A stretch of DNA of 64,000 nt from Bacteroidota bacterium (GTDB taxonomy: Bacteria > Bacteroidota > Bacteroidia > Bacteroidales > UBA10428), in the NCBI GenBank assembly GCA_023442525.1, contig JAEZZA010000018.1, positions 19,845-83,844 on the forward strand, written 5' to 3'. The position numbers and the translations under genes are program-made. The first letter of the stretch is position 1; each line of letters opens with the position of its first letter. The notes beneath the pieces are model-generated. The model saw nothing but the letters and a program-made list of their open reading frames with translations, had not been told where the DNA came from and made no database searches. Shown here piece by piece: positions 30,588 through 39,343 of the stretch.

Positions 30588-31217
30588 TTAAATCGTTGAC
30601 AGATCAATATCAACCTCTTCAAGATTTGTAGTAAGGTTGAATTTATTAATATTATTGTCCTGCAAAATATCAATCACCTTTTTGATATACTCGTAATCGA
30701 CATCACGATCACCCTTTAGAGCAACTTCGAAGTCGTTATGATAATTACGGGCAAATCTGATCCAGAGACGAAGCTGATTATCCGTGGAGTCCATAGGTAT
30801 TCCCGAGTGCATTTCCTCACGGGCTTCATTTGATTCGGCATTAATGAACTCCTTCATTTTCTCAATAGGAAGTGAAAATGAATTCAGTGCTTCGAACTTC
30901 TTAACTTCTTCGGGAGTGAATTTCATCTGGTACTGATAAGCCATAGCTCTCAGTATGTTTCCGCGAAGATGTTCGGAAGTATCTATACCGTTATCAACAT
31001 TAAAAAATACCTTTTTATCCTTGGATACAGTAAGCGTTATGATATGTCTTTCAGGCGATATCTTATTGGATACCGATGAAGGAGTATCAACAGCAACAGC
31101 TTCCTGTGGACGAAAACGGGCAGTTAATATGAAAAAGATAAGCAGGAGACAAAATAAGTCCACCATCGGCGTCATGTCGATATGCGGTGGAGATTTTTTC
31201 ATTGTAAGTTTTGGCAT
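30588..31217 (-). CDS. exbD: ExbD/TolR biopolymer transport protein (first copy)
   Basis: 209 residues. HIDMTPMVDLFCLLLIFFILTARF holds the membrane helix and conserved Asp, followed by a periplasmic domain with an insertion (KFTPEEVKKFEALNSF) and DRDVDYEYIKKVIDILQDN. The two ExbD copies differ clearly in their periplasmic domains, so they are likely to form a mixed dimer within the ExbB pentamer (inference). Paired ExbD genes after ExbB are usual in Bacteroidetes. Confidence 0.9.
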   Translation of the reverse strand: MPKLTMKKSPPHIDMTPMVDLFCLLLIFFILTARFRPQEAVAVDTPSSVSNKISPERHIITLTVSKDKKVFFNVDNGIDTSEHLRGNILRAMAYQYQMKFTPEEVKKFEALNSFSLPIEKMKEFINAESNEAREEMHSGIPMDSTDNQLRLWIRFARNYHNDFEVALKGDRDVDYEYIKKVIDILQDNNINKFNLTTNLEEVDIDLSTI

Positions 31218-31274
31218 AGTCTCTCAATTTTAAATTAACTATTACTTATTCGCTCCAACTGAAGGTATACCTGC

Positions 31275-32084
31275 TTATTTCTTTAAAGATGATGCAAAGG
31301 TCTGAGTCAAACTGAATCCGGCCTCATCAATTTTAAAGGTCATATTATCCACACGGGTCTGATAGTAGTTGTAGAAAATCAGAGCCAGAGTCGAACCGGT
31401 AATACCGAAAGCTGTATTAATAAGAGCTTCAGAAATACCTGTTGCAAGTTCGAGCGCGTCAGGTGCACCTGCAGTAGCCAGAGCGCCGAATGCACGGATC
31501 ATACCAAGTACTGTACCGATAAGACCAACAAGCACGGATACTGAAGCGATGGTTGACATTATAACCAGATTTTGTGAAAGAACAGGTAATTCAAGAGCTG
31601 TAGCTTCTTCTAATTCTTTCTGAAGGGCGAGAACTTTCTGGTCATTCTGAAGAGTATTATCATTCTGCAGGTCGCGATACCTTTTCAGTCCGGCTTTAAC
31701 CACGTTTGCCAGTGAACCTTTCTGTTTGTCGCAAAGTTTTGAAGCTTCTTCAATTTTATCCTGGTTAACCAGGTCACGGATATTGCGTACAAAACTGTTC
31801 AGACTGCCACGACCTTTTGCTCTCCACAGCATAATGAACCTTTCAACAACAAAAGTCAACAGAATCAGATTGATAGCCATGAGCAAAGGCACAATGATTC
31901 CTCCCTTATAAATGATACCAAGATAGTTTCCGGGTAATGCAGCACCCTCAGGATTTCCACCTTCGAAGTTTATCGGGTTACCCATGATATTCTTGTAAAT
32001 GAGCCATCCGGCTACCAGACACAGCACCATAACCACAATTACAAAGGTGGATTTTAATGCTTCAGCTAAAGATTGTCCTTTCAT
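31275..32084 (-). CDS. exbB: ExbB/TolQ/MotA family proton channel protein
   Basis: 269 residues from ATG 32084 (MKGQSLAEALK); an in-frame TTG two codons earlier is not needed. Three membrane helices: FVIVVMVLCLVAGWLIY, GIIVPLLMAINLILLTFVVE and the pair region VLSQNLVIMSTIASVSVLVGLIGTVLGM, with GLIGTVLGMIRAF and ISEALINTAFGI as the MotA/TolQ/ExbB signature. It works as the stator channel for TonB. A 104-bp A/T-rich leader lies upstream, so it may have its own promoter. Confidence 0.93.
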   Translation of the reverse strand: MKGQSLAEALKSTFVIVVMVLCLVAGWLIYKNIMGNPINFEGGNPEGAALPGNYLGIIYKGGIIVPLLMAINLILLTFVVERFIMLWRAKGRGSLNSFVRNIRDLVNQDKIEEASKLCDKQKGSLANVVKAGLKRYRDLQNDNTLQNDQKVLALQKELEEATALELPVLSQNLVIMSTIASVSVLVGLIGTVLGMIRAFGALATAGAPDALELATGISEALINTAFGITGSTLALIFYNYYQTRVDNMTFKIDEAGFSLTQTFASSLKK

Positions 32085-32194
32085 GTTCAAATATTATTTA
32101 AGATGTGTATTAATAATTATTTTTAAATATTTGGTTATACAAAGAAAAGTAATTTTTTCATACAAAATAATCAGGATACGCTAAAACTTTGCCG

Positions 32195-33985
32195 CTATTG
32201 TCTCTGTCCCGCCGCGATAACTTTGGTAAGATTAGCGATAGCATCCTTCACTTCGGCATTTCCCGGATCGAGTTTCAGATAATCCTCATAATGTTTTTTG
32301 GCTTCAACATATTTCTTTTCCTTAAGGGCAATAGATCCTTTCCCGTTAAGGGCAGCTTTCTGCCAGTCTTTATTATTCGGATCGAGGTTATACATTTTGT
32401 CGTACCACTCTATGGCCTGATCATAATCTTTTTTTGTTATAAAATAATATCCAAAGTATGAGTAGGCCTCCTGTATCGCATTTTTATACTTCTCCGTATC
32501 ATCACCGATGGTAGTCAAAAGATTCTCAAAATAGGGAACAGCTTTACCTTCGGCTTGTTCCGGATCCATATTCGAAGCTGTCCGGGCCAGGTATAAAGCG
32601 GCATCTACATTCTGCGGATTTTCAGCGAGCATATCACTGAAAGCCTGGAATGCTTTTTCGTTATCCTTCATGTTATAGTATGACCTGGCGATCATCGTTC
32701 TGTCAGCTTTATCTTCCCAACCATTTTCCTTCTTGAGTTCAAAAGCCGCGATCGCATCTTCATATCTCCTGGAATAATACATATCTGAAGCCATCTCAGC
32801 AAGCAGCGCTCTGTCGCCCGGATCTACTTCAAGTGCCTTCTTCATATTTTCGAAGGCCATATCGAGCATCACAGAATCTCTGTTTGCCAGTTTGTATAAT
32901 ATCCGACCATAATAGGAATAGTCCCTTGCAATCAGCTCCTCGGGCTTAGCATTTTTGAAAAAGGTTTCCATATACAGTCTGCCTTTTTCGAGTTCAGGCG
33001 GTTTCATTTCATAAGCGCTGTAACCGGCAACCCTGTTCAGATAATTACGTGAATTATCCACTTTCAGAATCTCCTCAACTACTTCCAGAGCTCCTTTATA
33101 ATCCTTTGATTTGAACAGTGAGTTACCATACCTGATCTTGGCAGGAATTGTATTGCCTGAAAGTTGCATGTACTTGAAGTAATACTGTCTTGCCAGATCA
33201 TGACGTCCTCCCATCGACCAGAGCTCACCAAGACTACGGTAAACCGGTGCAAAGGTGGAATCGATTTCCTGAGCTTCTTCAAAATAAGGACGTGCGGCCA
33301 CAAGGTTCGGAACGCGCATATAAATATTACCAATCTTTATCTTAGGTAATGGTGATTTCGGATCCTTGTTCAATGCCTGGTTGTAATTAAACAGAGCATT
33401 GGAAGCATCGTTCGATTTAAGGTATACATCACCGAGCGTAAGATAAATATTAGGATCAGCCGGATTTACCACTTTTGCCCTTTCACAATAATTTATGGCT
33501 TTCTTTATCCTGTTTCTCTTGCCATATAACTGGGCAGATGCAAGGTTTGTGAGAATAATTGCCTTTTCAGGAGTATATTCCTTCTTCTTCATCTTCACAG
33601 GTACAGCAGCCTCAGCAATTCTGAAGTATTCATCAGCTTTGGTTGTATCACTGCTAACCAATAAAGTTACGGCACCCATTCCAACCTGATTCAACACACT
33701 GGCAGGAGCATTTTTTATACCCTGCTGAAATATGCCTTCGGCCCTGCGGGCGAATTCTTCTTTCGAATTCGATATGGTATCGGCAAGATATTCTTTCAAA
33801 ATAGCATCACCATAATAATAGTAAAGATTGCCGTTGGCAGGTTCTTTCTTAATCAGCTCATCCAGCATCTTTTCTGCCTCTTCATATTGCTGGCTGTTAA
33901 TAAGGTTCAGAGCCGTTTTCAAATCTCCCTGACCAAAAACGTGCAGTGTAAAAAGGCAACAAAGCAATAATGTTATCGGTTTCAT
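32195..33985 (-). CDS. Secreted TPR-repeat protein of the TonB cluster
   Basis: 596 residues with a signal peptide (to VFGQG). About twelve TPR units follow, for example AVNPADPNIYLTLGDVYLKS, KDPKSPLPKIKIGNIYMR, EVDPGDRALLAEMASDMYYSR and NLDPNNKDWQKAALNGKG. This is a periplasmic or outer-membrane-associated scaffold. It lies between the PstS-like and ExbB genes, an arrangement seen repeatedly in Bacteroidetes TonB loci. Its partner is unknown. Confidence 0.85.
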   Translation of the reverse strand: MKPITLLLCCLFTLHVFGQGDLKTALNLINSQQYEEAEKMLDELIKKEPANGNLYYYYGDAILKEYLADTISNSKEEFARRAEGIFQQGIKNAPASVLNQVGMGAVTLLVSSDTTKADEYFRIAEAAVPVKMKKKEYTPEKAIILTNLASAQLYGKRNRIKKAINYCERAKVVNPADPNIYLTLGDVYLKSNDASNALFNYNQALNKDPKSPLPKIKIGNIYMRVPNLVAARPYFEEAQEIDSTFAPVYRSLGELWSMGGRHDLARQYYFKYMQLSGNTIPAKIRYGNSLFKSKDYKGALEVVEEILKVDNSRNYLNRVAGYSAYEMKPPELEKGRLYMETFFKNAKPEELIARDYSYYGRILYKLANRDSVMLDMAFENMKKALEVDPGDRALLAEMASDMYYSRRYEDAIAAFELKKENGWEDKADRTMIARSYYNMKDNEKAFQAFSDMLAENPQNVDAALYLARTASNMDPEQAEGKAVPYFENLLTTIGDDTEKYKNAIQEAYSYFGYYFITKKDYDQAIEWYDKMYNLDPNNKDWQKAALNGKGSIALKEKKYVEAKKHYEDYLKLDPGNAEVKDAIANLTKVIAAGQRQ

Positions 33986-34012
33986 TTTTATATGTACTAA
34001 TTTATATATAGG

Positions 34013-34963
34013 TTATTCACTTCTTAGTTGTACAAGTCGAATGGGCATCGTGGCAGGAACCATTCCCATCTTAAGAACAATCCGCTGTCCCTGGTCTGCT
34101 GCCATGAAAGATATAAAACCCTTCCCCAGACCTGTAATTGTTTCCCTGCTGATTGCGTAAACCTCCCTTCTGAAAGGATAGGATTCATCAGCAATGTAAG
34201 CAGGATGCGGGGTATAAAAGTCGGGACCCTCAGAGTATTCTTCCGGAGTGATCGCGACAACTTTTACACGATCCAGAAAATCATGTGTGATGGAATCATC
34301 AGAATCACTTATCCAGTTTACACTGATAATTCCAATCGCCTCAGGATTTTTTTCAATATAATCGATAACCGACGGATTCGATCCAGCTGAATAACAATAT
34401 TCTGGCAAATTATTCAAACCGAATCTCGACATCAGATACCGAACATTGGAAGATCCCTGATTATCGAATACGATTTTCAGATTGCCCAATTTTGAAGCAG
34501 GATTAATCTGTTTCCAACTTGTTATCTTACCTGAAAACATATCGGGAAGCGAATTATACCTGATTTTGCTATCCGGATTTTTCGGGTTAACTACAAATGC
34601 AACTGCATCCCATGCTATATGCGTGGTTCTCGGAATGATCAGTTTATCCTTAAGATACGCTTCTTCATTGGCCGTCAGCTTCCTGCTGGTAATCATCAGC
34701 CTTACTGAGTCGGCCATAAATAATTGACGTACGCTGTCTTCTGATGCATTTATGGATGTAATATGTGCATATTTATACATATTTTCAAATACAGCTATTT
34801 CAGAATCTGCGAGTAAGGTATAAGCCTCGTCTACTCCCACCTTAATGTTACCGCGGGTAGCCGTTTCCTTAGTAAGCTGATTCTGATTGTATTCCTTGCA
34901 TGACAACAGCCAAAGGAAAGAAAAGATCAGAATAACGATCGATTTGTTAAACATCAGTTTCAT
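34013..34963 (-). CDS. PstS-like phosphate-binding lipoprotein
   Basis: 316 residues; MFNKS at 34954 is an alternative start. The lipobox is WLLSC. The core has MITSRKLTANE, IAWDAVAFVVNPKNP, FSGKITSWKQINP, FDNQGSSNVRYLMSRF and IGIISVNWISD, all typical of PstS-type phosphate-binding proteins. No pstC, pstA or pstB gene is present, so it is not part of a complete Pst transporter here. In Bacteroidetes such proteins commonly accompany TonB-ExbBD-TPR genes. The start overlaps the small upstream membrane-protein gene by 17 nt. Confidence 0.85.
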   Translation of the reverse strand: MKLMFNKSIVILIFSFLWLLSCKEYNQNQLTKETATRGNIKVGVDEAYTLLADSEIAVFENMYKYAHITSINASEDSVRQLFMADSVRLMITSRKLTANEEAYLKDKLIIPRTTHIAWDAVAFVVNPKNPDSKIRYNSLPDMFSGKITSWKQINPASKLGNLKIVFDNQGSSNVRYLMSRFGLNNLPEYCYSAGSNPSVIDYIEKNPEAIGIISVNWISDSDDSITHDFLDRVKVVAITPEEYSEGPDFYTPHPAYIADESYPFRREVYAISRETITGLGKGFISFMAADQGQRIVLKMGMVPATMPIRLVQLRSE

Positions 34964-35183
34964 CTTCTGAATATTTTCTTCGTTTGCTCTTTTGATAAAT
35001 TATGACCATTCTGAATATTCCGTACCCTATAATTGTCACTCCAAAAATCGTGCGAAACTCTTTTGAAAATTGCATGGCAATTTGTGGCGTGAACATAATG
35101 AACAAACCAAAAACAACGAAAAGGGCTGCGACAACATATCCTATAAGAGACATGAGATCAGGCATTGAGTCTTTTTTAAGCAT
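34947..35183 (-). CDS. Small two-helix membrane protein
   Basis: 78 residues with two membrane segments (LMSLIGYVVAALFVVFGLFI and FGVTIIGYGIFRMVIIY) and a charged C-terminus (KSKRRKYSEDETDV). It overlaps the PstS-like gene by 17 nt and probably leads the TonB cluster. I do not recognise a named function. Confidence 0.7.
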   Translation of the reverse strand: MLKKDSMPDLMSLIGYVVAALFVVFGLFIMFTPQIAMQFSKEFRTIFGVTIIGYGIFRMVIIYQKSKRRKYSEDETDV

Positions 35184-35394
35184 TACAAAAAGTTTTATAG
35201 TTCCCGTCGTTGAAACGTCGCCAATTTTTTAAGAGGCGTAAATATATAAAAAAGTTATAAAAAAAAAGCCGTAACTGTAAATTCATGTTCCGCACATCAT
35301 GATGAATCATAAATGATTATAGCTTCCATCGTATTAAGCATTTACACTTAATAGATGCAGCCCGGTGTAAAATTCCATAAAATATTTTAATATT

Positions 35395-36516
35395 TCAGGT
35401 CGTTTTCCTGTATATCCAGGTTGCAAGCGCTGTAAGCCCTACTGCCATAACGGCCATGATACCGAAATCAATTGCCAGGTCAGCAAAACCCGACCCTTTA
35501 AGAAGTATCATCCGGTTTATCCTTATAAAATAGGCAATCGGATTAATAAAATTAACCTGCTGGGCCCAGTGTGGCATGGTTTCGGCAGGTGTAAAAATTC
35601 CGGATAACATAACAAATGTAACCAGTACAAAGAAATTTAAAAACTGAGCCTGTTGCTGAGTCTCTGAAACGGTGGAAATAAACAGACCGATTCCCAGCAT
35701 AGCTGTCAGATAAAGGGCCGCAAAGGCAAAGAGTAATAAGAGGTTACCTTCGATGGGAATGTTAAACAATAACTTACCAATTATAAGCCCGATCAACAGC
35801 TCGAATAATGCTATAAGCCAGAAAGGCAGAAGCTTTCCGATGACAAATTGGTATTTTCTGATTGGTGTTACATTGATTTGTTCAATAGTACCTATTTCTT
35901 TTTCCCTTACAAGATTCAGCGAGGCCAGGAACATACCAATCACAGTCAGTAATATGGCCAGAATTCCGGGTACCATGTAATACTTAAAATTGAGTTCTTC
36001 GTTATACCAATACCGGTGTTCAACATTAATGCTCTTTACCGGATTGGAACGAAGAGCATTGGGCCCTTCCATCGTTAGTGTTTCCCTGTAAAAATCATTG
36101 ATGATTTGCGATGAATAACCATTTATCAGCGATGCCGTCATACCGTTAATGGCATCTATCTGTATCTGTAAATCTGACTTCCCCTCACTATAAACCTTGT
36201 TTTCGAAATCATTGGGTATTATCAGTATCATGTCTGCCTTGTTCCGGAGCATTTCTTCCTCTGCACGTGATTCTGTAAAATGCCCGGGTATTATTTTAAA
36301 AAAAGGAGAACTTGAAAATTTATCTGTCAGACCGGATGAAAGACTTGACCCATCCCGGTCAACCACAATCAGATCGATATTTCGCATGTCCAGTGTAGCT
36401 GCATTCGCAAGTATTACAAGCTGAACCACGGGCAATGCAAATATTAAAGGTATCATGGTTTTATTCCGCATGATCTGCCGGAATTCCTTACGCACTATAA
36501 AAAGTATGGTTCTCAT
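35395..36516 (-). CDS. ABC-2 type transport permease (YbhR-like)
   Basis: 373 residues from ATG 36516, 4 bp after the preceding permease's stop; a longer frame to 36552 would overlap that gene. The layout is ABC-2: one N-terminal helix (MIPLIFALPVVQLVILANA), a large extracytoplasmic loop, then five helices including YYMVPGILAILLTVIGMFLA, MLGIGLFISTVSETQQQAQF and FFVLVTFVMLSGIFTPAETMP. EKEIGTIEQINVTPI is the ABC-2 coupling region. It pairs with the next permease as a heterodimer, as YbhR with YbhS. Confidence 0.9.
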   Translation of the reverse strand: MRTILFIVRKEFRQIMRNKTMIPLIFALPVVQLVILANAATLDMRNIDLIVVDRDGSSLSSGLTDKFSSSPFFKIIPGHFTESRAEEEMLRNKADMILIIPNDFENKVYSEGKSDLQIQIDAINGMTASLINGYSSQIINDFYRETLTMEGPNALRSNPVKSINVEHRYWYNEELNFKYYMVPGILAILLTVIGMFLASLNLVREKEIGTIEQINVTPIRKYQFVIGKLLPFWLIALFELLIGLIIGKLLFNIPIEGNLLLLFAFAALYLTAMLGIGLFISTVSETQQQAQFLNFFVLVTFVMLSGIFTPAETMPHWAQQVNFINPIAYFIRINRMILLKGSGFADLAIDFGIMAVMAVGLTALATWIYRKTT

Positions 36517-36520
36517 AACT

Positions 36521-37627
36521 TTATTGTAACCTTTCCCTGAATCGTACAGCACTAATGGTCAGAAAGAACATCATCATACCTGCCAGTATCAGTGTTTCCT
36601 TCCAGATCTCTCCAATACCGGTTCCCTTGATCATTATACTCTTAATAATTATTATAAAATACTTGGGAGGCATCAGATTGCAGAGCCACTGAAGTACCAG
36701 GGGCATATTCTCTATGGGAAATATGAATCCTGATAATAAAAGCGTTGGAAGTAACAGCGCGAATGCTGCGAAAAACATCGCTACAACCTGAGTATTTGTC
36801 AATGTGGATATCATTATTCCAAGCGATAAGGCCAGTGTAATGAAAAGAACGGCTTCTGTAAACAGTAGTACCAGGCTGCCTCTTATCGGCAAACCGAATA
36901 TGTAATATCCCATCAAAATAATTATGGCGGCGTTGATAAAAGATAGAAGTATGTAGGGAGTGACTTTACCGGCGATAATTTGTACAGGTAACAATGGCGA
37001 TACCAGCAATGCTTCCATGGTACCCGTTTCTTTTTCCCTGGTAATTGAAATAGATGTCATCATAGCCGATACCAGCATCAAAACGAGGGCCATGGTACCC
37101 GGGACAAACATGAACGCGCTCTTCAGATCAGCATTGTACATCATTCTTACTGGTGAGGCAATTATCAGTGGAACAGTTCTTTCCTTATTGATTTCCTGTA
37201 AATACGAGTAAAAAACAGCCCGGGTAAAGTTTACAATCATTGTTGCCGAATTGGGATCTGAAGCATCAGCCAGTAACTGAACATCAGCTCTCTTCTCTTT
37301 TTCGAGCTTTTCGGCAAAATTCTCACCGAAAATTACTATTTCACGGATCTTGCCTTCTTTGAATATGGCATCTGCCTGATGATCCGATGAAAGATACCGG
37401 TCGATTATGAAAAATCCTGATGACTGCAATCGCTGTGTAAGTTCGACAGTCACCGGATCCTTCGACTTATCAAGAATGCCAATTCGTACATCTTCAATTT
37501 CATTGCGGATAACAAAGCCAAAAATGAGTATTTGGGCAATGGGTATGCCAAAAAGTACAATCAGGGTTTTCATATCCCTGAAAATGTGGATAAATTCCTT
37601 TTTTACAAATCCCAGATACTCTTTCAT
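36521..37627 (-). CDS. ABC-2 type transport permease (YbhS-like)
   Basis: 368 residues with ABC-2 topology: MKTLIVLFGIPIAQILIFGF near the N-terminus, a long loop, then FVPGTMALVLMLVSAMMTS, REKETGTMEALLVSPLLPVQI (coupling), FAAFALLLPTLLLSGFIFPI. It starts 1 bp after the ATPase gene's stop. It is similar in sequence pattern to the following permease, as expected for a duplicated pair. Confidence 0.9.
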   Translation of the reverse strand: MKEYLGFVKKEFIHIFRDMKTLIVLFGIPIAQILIFGFVIRNEIEDVRIGILDKSKDPVTVELTQRLQSSGFFIIDRYLSSDHQADAIFKEGKIREIVIFGENFAEKLEKEKRADVQLLADASDPNSATMIVNFTRAVFYSYLQEINKERTVPLIIASPVRMMYNADLKSAFMFVPGTMALVLMLVSAMMTSISITREKETGTMEALLVSPLLPVQIIAGKVTPYILLSFINAAIIILMGYYIFGLPIRGSLVLLFTEAVLFITLALSLGIMISTLTNTQVVAMFFAAFALLLPTLLLSGFIFPIENMPLVLQWLCNLMPPKYFIIIIKSIMIKGTGIGEIWKETLILAGMMMFFLTISAVRFRERLQ

Positions 37628-37628
37628 C

Positions 37629-38354
37629 CTATTTCCTGGCTATATTTAAGAAAACATCATCCATACTTTCTGCATGATACATTCGCTTCAGATTGTCGGG
37701 CGTGTCCAGCGCTTCAATACGGCCGTCATTCATAATGGACACCCGCTCACAATACTCTGCCTCATCCATGTAATGAGTGGTAACAAAAACAGTAGTTCCA
37801 TTTGCTGCCGTATAATAGATATATTCCCAGAACTGCCGCCGGGTGAGAGGATCAACACCGCCTGTCGGTTCGTCAAGGAATACAATCCGGGGTTCGTGAA
37901 AAAGGGCCACTGAAAAAGCTACTTTCTGTCGCCAACCTAAAGGAATGTCTTTCACAAGCGTATCTGCTATGTCTTCCATGTTCAAATCGCTTATCAGCTT
38001 AGCTGTTTTGGTTCGTATAGTCTGGGTTGATAAACCATAAATGCCCCCGTAAAAGCTGATATTCTCAAGTATGGTAAGATCTTCGTATAGCGAAAACTTC
38101 TGGCTCATGTATCCGATGTTCCTTTTGATCTGCTCACGCTGGGTATATACATCAAAACCGGCAATACTGATTTCACCCGAAGTTGGAAACGAGAGGCCGC
38201 AAAGTATCCTGATGGCTGTTGTTTTCCCGGCTCCATTGGCTCCCAGAAAACCAAATATCTCTCCCTCGTTGACTTCAAAGCTCAGGTTATCATTTGCCAC
38301 AAAATCCCCGAACTTCTTAACCATGTTCCGAACTGTAATAATCGGCTTTCTCAT
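37629..38354 (-). CDS. ABC transporter ATPase (YbhF C-terminal-half-like)
   Basis: 241 residues from ATG 38354 (MRKPIITVRNM); an upstream GTG at 38363 lies in the repeat array and is less likely. Walker A is GANGAGKTTA, Walker B IVFLDEPTGGVDP, H-loop VFVTTHYMDEAEYC. The signature reads IPLGWRQKVAF in place of LSGGQ. YbhF of E. coli fuses two such ATPases in one chain; here they are separate genes. The spacer before this gene is filled by an 8-bp tandem array. Confidence 0.9.
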   Translation of the reverse strand: MRKPIITVRNMVKKFGDFVANDNLSFEVNEGEIFGFLGANGAGKTTAIRILCGLSFPTSGEISIAGFDVYTQREQIKRNIGYMSQKFSLYEDLTILENISFYGGIYGLSTQTIRTKTAKLISDLNMEDIADTLVKDIPLGWRQKVAFSVALFHEPRIVFLDEPTGGVDPLTRRQFWEYIYYTAANGTTVFVTTHYMDEAEYCERVSIMNDGRIEALDTPDNLKRMYHAESMDDVFLNIARK

Positions 38355-38358
38355 TTTA

Positions 38359-38398
38359 TTCACATATTAGCACATTAGCACAATGGCACATTGGCATA
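38359..38398. repeat. Octamer array, family F, five 8-bp units
   Basis: On the minus strand: TATGCCAA, TGTGCCAT, TGTGCTAA, TGTGCTAA, TATGTGAA, exactly five units. It begins right after the stop codon of the upstream ATPase gene and ends 4 bp before the ATG of the next, so the intergenic spacer is the array. Confidence 0.85.
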
Positions 38399-39295
38399 TT
38401 AAATTACAGCCTCAATAAAACAATCCTCAAAATGGGGCTGAATACGGAAGATCCGCAATTCGGGTAGTCCTTCCGATTCAGCCTTTTTAATCAGCCAGTT
38501 TTCGTCTCTGTCCATATCAAGCACCACATGAATGGTACGCCCGAAAAGATAAGCCCTTCGAACTCCGTCGAAATCCCTGAGTTTATTCAATACCAGGGGC
38601 ATATTTGATGTTTTCACACCAAGAAGAGGATATTTGAATCCCTCAAGGACAGCCGCAGGCGAATCTTCCCTCACCACTCTTCCATGCTGCATAAGACCTA
38701 CATGATCGCATTTAGATGCTTCATCCATGTAAGGTGTGGATACCAGGATAGTCATTCCGTTATCGCGAAGCAGATACAGTGTTTCCCAGAATTCCTTTCG
38801 TGAAACGGCGTCAACCCCGGTAGTCGGCTCATCAAGCACAAGTATTTCCGGATTATGAATGAGTGCGCAACACAAAGCCAGCTTTTGCTTCATACCGCCT
38901 GAAAGTCTTCCTGCAAGCCTGTCTCTGAAAGGTTCAAGCAATGAAAAGACAGGCCGGATTATTTCATAGTTCTTTTCAACGGTTGTACCGAATATGGTTG
39001 CATAAAAATTCAGATTCTCCATTACGGTGAGATCAGGATATAAAGAAAACCGCCCGGGCATATATCCCGTGAATTTCCGTATCGAACGGAAATCTTTCAC
39101 GGTATCCTTCCCAAATACCGTAGCCTTTCCTGAATCTGGTATGAGCAGGGTGGTAATAATCCGGAATAAAGTGGTCTTCCCTGCCCCGTCAGGACCAATA
39201 AGTCCGAACAGCTTACCCTTGGGTATTTTAAGAGAAACACCTTTCAATGCCTCTACCTGACCGTATGATTTGGATATGTTGGTTAATTCAATCAT
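38399..39295 (-). CDS. ABC transporter ATPase (YbhF N-terminal-half-like)
   Basis: 298 residues. Walker A is GPDGAGKTTL, signature LSGGMKQKLALCCAL, Walker B ILVLDEPTTGVDA, H-loop ILVSTPYMDEAS (His replaced by Pro, as in some YbhF-type halves). A ~75-residue C-terminal extension (LLGVKTSNMPLVLNKL to CFIEAVI) follows the ATPase core. The Asp in GPDGAGK is the YbhF-type variant of the Walker A loop. It likely forms a heterodimer with the next ATPase. Confidence 0.9.
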   Translation of the reverse strand: MIELTNISKSYGQVEALKGVSLKIPKGKLFGLIGPDGAGKTTLFRIITTLLIPDSGKATVFGKDTVKDFRSIRKFTGYMPGRFSLYPDLTVMENLNFYATIFGTTVEKNYEIIRPVFSLLEPFRDRLAGRLSGGMKQKLALCCALIHNPEILVLDEPTTGVDAVSRKEFWETLYLLRDNGMTILVSTPYMDEASKCDHVGLMQHGRVVREDSPAAVLEGFKYPLLGVKTSNMPLVLNKLRDFDGVRRAYLFGRTIHVVLDMDRDENWLIKKAESEGLPELRIFRIQPHFEDCFIEAVI

Positions 39296-39343
39296 TCACT
39301 GGATGCTGGATGCTGGATAATAGATACTGGATACTAGATGCTA
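39296..39343. repeat. Heptamer array, family B, nearly seven 7-bp units
   Basis: On the minus strand: TAGCATC, TAGTATC, CAGTATC, TATTATC, CAGCATC, CAGCATC, then CAGTGA directly followed by the ATG of the ATPase gene. The first TAG is the stop codon of the HlyD-like gene, so the array runs exactly from that stop to the next start. It is the same heptamer as at 26973-27007, in opposite orientation on the map. Confidence 0.87.

Noticed and set aside
35280..35340. ATGATGAATCATAAATGATTAT stretch as regulatory palindrome
   Set aside because: Imperfect, A/T-rich and without a clear gene or hairpin context.
38359..39343. Arrays considered as CRISPR
   Set aside because: Units are 7-8 bp, tandem without spacers, and no cas gene is present.
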